A DNA stretch of 64,000 nt from Rhizobiales bacterium GAS188 (GTDB taxonomy: Bacteria; Pseudomonadota; Alphaproteobacteria; Rhizobiales; Beijerinckiaceae). Shown here piece after piece: positions 21,537-29,200 of the stretch; the first letter of the stretch is position 1; the number at the start of each line of letters is the position of its first letter. The stretch is taken from positions 4,340,001 through 4,404,000 of the forward strand of contig FNSS01000001.1 of assembly GCA_900104855.1 (NCBI GenBank). Direction: 5' to 3'. A model generated the notes under the pieces. It was not told where the DNA came from. It worked only from the letters and a program-made list of their open reading frames with translations, and did not search any database. The translations under genes were made by a program, and so were the position numbers.

Positions 21537-21773
21537 TCACAACCGGTTTAGGTCGCAGCCGGGTCGGTCCATTACTGGTTTGAGGATCGGTATGACCGGT
21601 TCCAGATGCTTCCGGTAATGGCCGCAACGGAACCGAGATCGGCCGTACAACTTCCACGTCACTTGCGCGGCCGCCTCGGCGCCACGCCTCACGGATTTCC
21701 CAGTCAGATATGAGTCGATAAAGCTATCGGCCCCGGTAACCAGACCTTTGCGACTTCGACAATCCACCTTCAC
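21537..21773 (-). pseudogene. Scar of LegB-like dehydratase fused to TPR-sulfotransferase C-terminus
   Basis: An open reading of 78 codons whose first third (LVTGADSFIDSYLTGKSVRRGAE) matches the Rossmann start of the dehydratase at 32620-33627, and whose last 45 residues (QVTWKLYGRSRFR...HYRKHLEPVIP) match the C-terminus of the TPR-sulfotransferase at 30737-32623. The join is near 21674. The two parent genes are adjacent and in the same order in the giant-2 operon, and the scar stops 39 bp before giant 1 just as the sulfotransferase stops 44 bp before giant 2. It is therefore a decayed copy of the same two genes with a large internal deletion. Function is not expected. Confidence 0.85.
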
Positions 21774-21896
21774 TCCCCCGGATTAACAGTATTTTGGCAC
21801 AGATATCGAAGTGTAGTTCCCAAACTTGTCGCCAATATCCACTACTCCAACATTTGGTTGAAGTGTCCGGAGCCTCACGCCTCCGGACTTTTCTGG
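21774..21896. other. Short AT-richer spacer between nucleotidyltransferase gene and scar
   Basis: About 120 bp, visibly more AT-rich than neighbouring genes, with no gene. The region immediately after the nucleotidyltransferase stop (about 21865-21890, minus-strand reading AGTCCGGAGGCGTGAGGC) can fold into a short hairpin, but without a clear T-run. Confidence 0.4.
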
Positions 21897-22616
21897 CTAG
21901 GCCGCAGCGACGACTTCAAACGCTGGTGGCTGGTCGTCCCAATTGAGCTCCTGCGCCTGTTGGAAATCCTGAACCCGTCCAACATCCAGCCAAAGCCCGT
22001 TGTGATTGAAGGTATGAACGGGTATGCCTCGCTCCATGACGCAGAGCATGAGGTCATCGAAGCCGAACGCAACGCCCGAGGGAATGTAGTCAAGCACTTG
22101 AGGTTCCATGCAATAGATCCCCATGCTCACCAGTTGGGAAAGGATCGGCTTTTCCCTGAACTGAGTGACGCGACCGGCTGTACCTTCGATCACGCCGTAA
22201 TCCATCTTGGTAGTCCTGGTGGCAGTGGCTATCGTCAAGGCGCTGCTTCGTTCGCGATGGTACGTCGTGAAGGCGTTGAAGTGGAGATCTGTCAGAATAT
22301 CGCCGTTGATGACCAGGAAGGTGCTGTCTAACTGGTCGCGCAACAGGCTCAAGGGGCCAATTGTACCGAGAGGCTCGCGCTCTTCCGTGTACTTTATGCG
22401 GACGTCCCATTGTCTGCCATCGCCGCATACTGCCCGAATCAACCCCCCGAGATACCCGGTGGTAATATAGATATCCTGCGTGCCATTCCTGCGTAGCCAT
22501 TTCAGGAGACGCTCCAAGACCGGCTTTGACCCGACGGGCATGAGCGGCTTCGGTAAAATCATCGTGTATGGCCTTAGGCGTGTACCCATGCCACCACACT
22601 GAATTACCACTTTCAT
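21897..22616 (-). CDS. Sugar-phosphate nucleotidyltransferase
   Basis: 239 aa. The N-terminal signature CGGMGTRLRPYT (8-19) and KPLMPVGSKPVLE (23-35) define the nucleotidyltransferase family that joins NTP and a sugar 1-phosphate. VINGDILTDL (about 97-106) carries the metal-binding Asp. The length is that of the single-domain enzymes (glucose-, mannose- or hexosamine-1-phosphate type); substrate and nucleotide cannot be assigned from sequence. AGGAG lies 7 nt before the ATG. It is the first gene after element A and precedes the scar pseudogene and giant 1, so it probably supplies an activated sugar to the same surface system. Confidence 0.88.
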   Translation of the reverse strand: MKVVIQCGGMGTRLRPYTMILPKPLMPVGSKPVLERLLKWLRRNGTQDIYITTGYLGGLIRAVCGDGRQWDVRIKYTEEREPLGTIGPLSLLRDQLDSTFLVINGDILTDLHFNAFTTYHRERSSALTIATATRTTKMDYGVIEGTAGRVTQFREKPILSQLVSMGIYCMEPQVLDYIPSGVAFGFDDLMLCVMERGIPVHTFNHNGLWLDVGRVQDFQQAQELNWDDQPPAFEVVAAA

Positions 22617-22805
22617 ACGGATCTCCTATGTTCTCAAAACCGCTCGGTTGACGCTGTCGATCACTCTATTTTTGATATCCATGAGTGGACTCGCCACCAT
22701 GCATCGCGAGCGGTCCGACTAGGCTGTCCAAAGCGTCGGACAGCCATCAGAACTCTGTCGCTTCGATCACCCTTGGAGCAGTTGGCGTTGAAGCAACCAA
22801 CGCAC
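22617..22805. other. Long leader of the nucleotidyltransferase / giant-1 operon
   Basis: About 190 bp between the -10-like box of element A and the nucleotidyltransferase start. No gene was recognised; one short minus-strand reading here has atypical composition and no similarity to anything I know. If element A is a promoter, this is a long 5' leader. Confidence 0.4.
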
Positions 22806-22892
22806 GCTATATCGTGCCGCCGCGTTTGGGGCTTGCTAAGACGACCTACCACCACGAGTAATGGTGTTATGTGGGATACTCACAAATAGGTA
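22806..22892 (-). promoter_or_regulatory. Shared upstream element A (before nucleotidyltransferase / giant-1 operon)
   Basis: Box 1 at 22877-22892 is TACTCACAAATAGGTA (plus strand), an interrupted inverted repeat TACTCA-N4-TAGGTA identical to element C. Box 2 at 22831-22850, read on the minus strand, ends in CTTAGCAAGC. A -10-like TATAGC lies at 22811-22806 on the minus strand, 23 nt after TTAGC. The same layout precedes the operons at 35547 and 47669. It lies just downstream of the IS3 remnant. Confidence 0.6.
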
Positions 22893-22904
22893 TAGCTGAT
22901 TGAA

Positions 22905-23279
22905 TGCTGGCGTAGAGGTTGGCGCCCGGTCCGAGCGGAAGCAGTTCGTCACGTGATCCACCTCCATGCTGATCGAGAGCCGCCAGGTCAGAACCCGGCG
23001 GGTGAACCAATCAATCACCGCGGTCAGGGAGAGGATGCCTCGCGCCATGGGATGTAAGTGATGTCCATCACCCAGACGTGACTTCGAGTCGCTATACTGC
23101 GACGCCGTGTAGTAAATGGGGATAGATCTTATATCCCGTTCCACGCTTCGAGGTATTCGTGCGCCGGTAGAGGGCCTCGACCCCCATTCGCCGCATCGTC
23201 GTGACAACCCGCTGGCGGCCGACCTCGACGCGTTCGCCGCGCAGCGGAGGAAATTGCGGATATCCCTCATCCTTCGTCG
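22905..23279 (-). pseudogene. IS3-family transposase OrfB remnant
   Basis: Fragments of an IS3-family DDE transposase are readable in different minus-strand frames. One frame carries an HPMARGILSLTAVIDWFTRR segment (usual form YIPMARGFLYLTAVIDWFSRR) and LTWRLSISMEVD. Another carries YPQFPPLRGERVEVGR and MRRMGVEALYRRTN, the usual helical region just before the core. Frameshifts separate them, and the region after the first catalytic Asp is lost. The remnant begins exactly where the sequence downstream of giant 2 stops matching that downstream of giant 3. No terminal inverted repeats were found. Confidence 0.8.
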
Positions 23280-23289
23280 CATCGGATGT

Positions 23290-26200
23290 TCAGGCCGCGT
23301 GATGGGGCCTGGACAGGAACGCCAGATCCTCGAGGCCGCTTTGCATGTGAAGCAGTGAGGTCATCTGACCCGCTGCAGCCTGGTCGTTATTGAACCCGGC
23401 CGCCACGAACTGATCGAACAACGCTACGAGTTGATTGGACGGTGCCGGATTGGAGAACCCGGCAATGCCAGGGCTCGGTGTTGTCGGGCTCGGTGAACCG
23501 CCGGATGTCGCCGCCGGTGGGTCCGTGACCGTCAGGATCTGAGAGGTGGAGGTCGCCGTCTCCCCCGATGTCGCGTTGCTCGCGGTGACGGTGAATGTGG
23601 CTACCGGATGACCGGTGCCCGTATATTGCGAGTTCACCGTGAGCCCGGTGAGTGGTGTTCCTGCCGCGGAGGCGGCCTCGGTAATGATCCAGGTATAGGT
23701 GCCAGTCGAGCCCTGCGGCTGGCTAGTGACGCTATCTCCGCTGGGGGCCGTTATCGTCTCGTAGCCTGGCACGCCGCTGATGCTCACCGACATCCTGTCG
23801 TCGGGGTCGACGGGCATTGCAGTGATTCCGAGCCCCAGCGATCCGCCCGCCTGCACCGTTAGTGCGGTGCTGGCGACCGTCAGCGACGGAGCCATTGCGG
23901 CACCAAGCGCGACTTCCGCCACCGAAGTTTGCCACCAGCCATTAGCGACATATTCGTTGGAGAGCCAGAATCCCTGCGGGTTGCTGGGGTCCGCGGCCGC
24001 GGAGGAGTTGAGCCCCCAACGCTGTGTGCTGCTGCCGTCGCCGGTGTCGAAAAAACCTGTGCCCGCCTGATACAGAACAGGAGCGCTGAAGGAGCCGGCC
24101 GGATCGGTAGCCCCCTGGAAGACGTAGTAGTCGGAGGGATACAAATTTGGTCCGCTGGCGGCGAAGTTGACGATGACATCGCCCGCCGCATCCACGGCGA
24201 TCGAGCCGTCGAAGGTCGCTACGCCCGCACCGATAGCCGCGCCCGATATGTCGCCTTGCGCGACGAGGGCAGGTGCGTTGGGGTTGCTGACATCCATCTT
24301 GAACCAATGGACTTCAGGAAGGCTCGACCCAACCGGCATGACCTCGTACACGCCGTAGAGGAAGCCGTTGGCGTAAGCGAGGTTCTGGATCCGTCCGTCG
24401 CCCGTATCCAGGAGGAGGCTCGTCCCCTGCTGCTGCGCCAAGAAGTCCAGGCCGCCATCGCCCTGATCGCTATTGCCGAGAGCCACGCTCGTCGCGGCCC
24501 CGAACGTCGCCGTCGCCACATCGTAGCTTTGCACGGTAATGACGCTTTGTGTGCCCGATCTGGCAACGGACGCGTAAAAGCTTTTACCTGTGTTGGCGGC
24601 CGTGACCCGGGCGATACCCTCGCTCGGGGGAGCGAGCTGGTTCGCGACAATCGTCATCGTGCCGCCATTGTAAATGCCGCCGCCGGAGCCGACCGTATCG
24701 TCGATCACCCATTGCTCAGTGCCTACGAAACCAGAGACGTTGACGTCGTATTGGGGTGCTGTGATGTAGATATTAGTGCCGTCGACCGACACTGCCGGCT
24801 GATCGGATGCAGTCAACTGGCCGTTGATCGTGATCGAGGTGTCGAGTGAGGCGAAGTACCAGCCGTCATTTGGGTTCGAATCCTTGGAGACCGCGATGTC
24901 GATATTGGTGATCGTGCCGCTGGAATCGATATTGTCCATGGTCACGACATAGCGTTGATTGACGCTGTCATATGCCGCCCGCGGGTCGAACAAGGCGTTG
25001 ACGGCCGTAGACCCGAGCGAGGCAAAGAAATCGTAGACCGATTGCGTCGTTGCTGAGCCGCCGGTGAGATCTGTCCATTCGACTTGCGAACCCTCCGCCA
25101 TGACGATGTTGCCCGGCCCAACGGCCAGGGCGTTGTGCGGCGGATAGCTCGATGTATCCGAGATGCCCGAGAACGCGTTCTGAAATATGTAGGTCACGGC
25201 GTTGCTGGTGCCGGTGCCGGACGAATTCGTGTCCTGCGCCGTCAGCGTATTGGGGCCATTGACCAAGGTGACGCTGGTGCTCCAGCTACCATTGGCCTGA
25301 ACCGTCGCCGTCCCGACCTGCGCCGCGTTATCGAGCAGCGTGACCGTCGTGCCGGCATCCGCGACATCGACCGTCCCGGTCACCGTCTGCGTCACGCTGG
25401 TAGTCGAGCCAGCGGGGCTGGTGATTGTCACCACCGGCGACGTTCCGCTGAGCGTATAGGTGACGGGATTGCTGGTGCCGGTATTGCCGGCCGGATCCGT
25501 GTCCTTGGCCGTCAGCGCGTTGGTGCCGTTGGTCAGTGTGACGCTGGTCGACCAGCTGCCATTGGCCTGGACCGTCGCCGTTCCGACCTGGGTGGTGCCG
25601 TCGAACACCGTGACCGTCGTGCCGGCCGTGCCGCCATCAGCGTCGGTGACGGTTCCGGTCACCGCCTGGGTCGCCTGGCTGACCGAACCGCCCGCGCTGG
25701 TGATCGCCACGACCGGTGTCGTCGTATCGATCTGCAAGATGCCGGCCGGATTGTAGTTGGTCGCGCCCGACAGATCGGCGTTGTTGGTCGCCGCGTCCTT
25801 GATCGTCGCGCCGCTCAGATTGAATGAGGACACGACGAGGTCAGGGGTATTCTGCCCGGCAGCCACCGTGTAGCTGAAGGTCAGGGCTGAGGTGCCGGAA
25901 CCGCCGACATAGGCCGCAATCCCACTATCGTTGAGAGCGAGCGTCGGCGAGCCGCCTGCGGTGTTGACCGTCACCGCCTTACTGAAATTGACCGTCAAGG
26001 TCACCGCCTTGCCGGCGTTGAGGTCGCCATTGCCGCTGGTGATCCCAGTGCCCGAGGTTGTGATCGAGCTCACGGTCGGAGGGGTCGTGTCGAGCGTATA
26101 GGTCACGGGATTGCTGGTGCCGGTATTGCCGGCCGGATCCGCGTCCTTGGCCGTCAGCGCGTTGGTGCCGTTGGTCAGTGTGACGCTGGTCGACCAGCTG

Positions 26201-29200
26201 CCATTGGCCTGGACCGTCGCCGTTCCGACCTGGGTGGTGCCGTCGAACACCGTGACCGTCGTGCCGGCTGTGCCGCCATCGGCGTCGGTGACGGTTCCGG
26301 TCACCGTCTGGGTCGCCTGGTTGACCGAACCGCCCGCGCTGGTGATCGCCACGACCGGTGTCGTCGTATCGATCTGCAAGATGCCGGCCGGATTGTAGTT
26401 GGTCGCGCCCGACAGATCGGCGTTGTTGGTCGCCGCGTCCTTGATCGTCGCCCCGTTCAGATTGAACGAGGATACGATGAGGTCAGGGGTATTCTGCCCG
26501 GCAGCCACCGTGTAGCTGAAGGTCAGGGCTGAGGTGCCTGAACCGCCGACATAGGCCGCAGTTCCGCTATCGTTGAGCGCGAGCGTCGGCGAGCCGCCTG
26601 CGGTGCTGACCGTCACGGCCGTGCTGAAATTGACCGTCAGCGTCACCAGCTTGCCGGCGTTGAGGTCGCCATTGCCATTGGTGATCCCGGTGCCGGAGGT
26701 CAAGATCGAGCTCACCGTCGGCGCGGTCGTAGTCAGCGTATAGGTCACGGGATTGCTGGTGCCGATATTGCCGGCCGGATCCGCGTCCTTGGCCGTCAGC
26801 GTGTTGGGGCCGTTGGTCAGTGTGACGCTGGTCGACCAGCTGCCATTGGCCTGGACCGTCGCCGTTCCGACCTGGGTGGTGCCGTCGAACACCGTGACCG
26901 TCGTGCCGGCCGTGCCGCCATCAGCGTCGGTGACGGTTCCGGTCACCGCCTGGGTCGCCTGGCTGACCGAACCGCCCGCGCTGGTGATCGCCACGACCGG
27001 TGTCGTCGTATCGATCTGCAAGATGCCGGCCGGATTGTAGTTGGTCGCGCCCGACAGATCGGCGTTGTTGGTCGCCGCGTCCTTGATCGTCGCGCCGCTC
27101 AGATTGAATGAGGACACGACGAGGTCAGGGGTATTCTGCCCGGCAGCCACCGTGTAGCTGAAGGTCAGGGCTGAGGTGCCGGAACCGCCGACATAGGCCG
27201 CAATCCCACTATCGTTGAGAGCGAGCGTCGGCGAGCCGCCTGCGGTGTTGACCGTCACCGCCTTACTGAAATTGACCGTCAAGGTCACCGCCTTGCCGGC
27301 GTTGAGGTCGCCATTGCCGCTGGTGATCCCAGTGCCCGAGGTTGTGATCGAGCTCACGGTCGGAGGGGTCGTGTCGAGCGTATAGGTCACGGGATTGCTC
27401 GTGCCGATATTGCCGGCCGGATCCGCGTCCTTGGCCGTCAGCGCGTTGGTGCCGTTGGTCAGTGTGACGCTGGTCGACCAGCTGCCATTGGCCTGGACTG
27501 TCGCCGTTCCGACCTGGGTGGTGCCGTCGAACACCGTGACCGTCGTGCCGGCCGTGCCGCCATCGGCGTCGGTGACGGTTCCGGTCACCGCCTGGGTCGC
27601 CTGGTTGACCGAACCGCCCGCGCTGGTGATCGCCACGACCGGTGTCGTCGTATCGATCTGCAAGATGCCGGCCGGATTGTAGTTGGTCGCGCCCGACAGA
27701 TCGGCGTTGTTGGTCGCCGCGTCCTTGATCGTCGCGCCGCTCAGATTGAATGAGGACACGACGAGGTCAGGGGTATTCTGCCCGGCAGCCACCGTGTAGC
27801 TGAAGGTCAGGGCTGAGGTGCCGGAGCCGCCGACATAGGCCGCAGTCCCATTATCGTTGAGAGCGAGCGTCGGCGAGCCGCCCGCGGTGTTGACCGTCAC
27901 CGCCTTACTGAAATTGACCGTCAAGGTCACCGCCTTGCCGGCGTTGAGGTCGCCATTGCCGCTGGTGATCCCAGTGCCCGAGGTTGTGATCGAGCTCACC
28001 GTCGGAGGGGTCGTGTCGAGCGTATAGGTCACGGGATTGCTCGTGCCGGTATTGCCGGCCGGATCCGTGTCCTTGGCCGTCAGCGCGTTGGTGCCGTTGG
28101 TCAGTGTGACGCTGGTCGACCAGCTGCCATTGGCCTGGACCGTCGCCGTTCCGACCTGGGTGGTGCCGTCGAACACCGTGACCGCCGTGCCGGCCGTGCC
28201 GCCATCGGCGTCGGTGACGGTTCCGGTCACCGCCTGGGTCGCTTGGTTGACCGAACCGCCCGCGCTGGTGATCGCCACGACCGGTGTCGTCGTATCGATC
28301 TGCAAGATGCCGGCCGGATTGTAGTTGGTGGCGCCCGACAGATTGGCATTGTTGGCCGCCGCGTCCCTGACCGTCGCCCCGTTCAGATTGAACGAGGATA
28401 CGATGAGGTCAGGGGTATTCTGCCCGGCAGCCACCGTGTAGCTGAAGGTCAGGGCTGAGGTGCCGGAACCGCCGACATAGGCCGCAGTTCCGCTATAGTT
28501 GAGAGCGAGCGTCGGCGAGCCGCCCGCGGTGCTGACCGTCACAGCCTTACTGAAATTGACCGTCAAGGTCACCAGCTTGCCGGCGTTGAGGTCGCCATTG
28601 CCATTGGTGATTCCGGTGCCCGAGGTCACGATCGAAGTTACCGAGGGCGTTAACGTGGGATCGGTTATGAAGATGCCGGTCGCTCCGTCGCTGGTAGCAG
28701 CGAAGGCCGTGCCGCCGAGGCTGGAGGTCTGGAATTTCAGGCTCGCCACCTGGTTGGCGCTGTTCGATACCTGCAGCACGCCCGTCGACGCGTTGTAGTT
28801 GAGCGTCACACCTGCCGAGGAAAAGGTCTTGAGATCGATCTTGTCGCCGGGGGCGAAGTGTTGCAGCTGCGGCCCTGCGTAGGACGAGGTGCCGACATTG
28901 ATGCCGAAGGATGCGGCATTGTCGATGATCAATTCGCTGCTGCCCAGGAAGTTGATTTGCGTTTGCGTGCCGGTGGCCGCGGCAACTTCAAGTGTGGCGC
29001 TGCTGCTGAGTTGGAAGAGGCCGGTGCTGCTTGGATCAAGAGCCGTTGACACGTCGAGCGAGCCGGCGATGCTGATTGTGCCGTTGTCCAGGACGCTTGC
29101 GGCTGTATTGGCACCATTGAGCGTCCAGGTTGCGCCGGCATCGACGGCAAGGACCTGGAAGTTGTTGAAGGAGCCGGTGCCCACTCCGCCGATCGTGCCT

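Noticed and set aside
22661-22855. 64-codon minus-strand reading before the nucleotidyltransferase
   Set aside because: It overlaps element A and has no recognisable similarity; it is better seen as leader sequence.
25469-28678. Regular repeats considered as a CRISPR array or satellite
   Set aside because: The 642-bp units keep an open frame and encode Ig-like domains; there are no short palindromic repeats with unique spacers.
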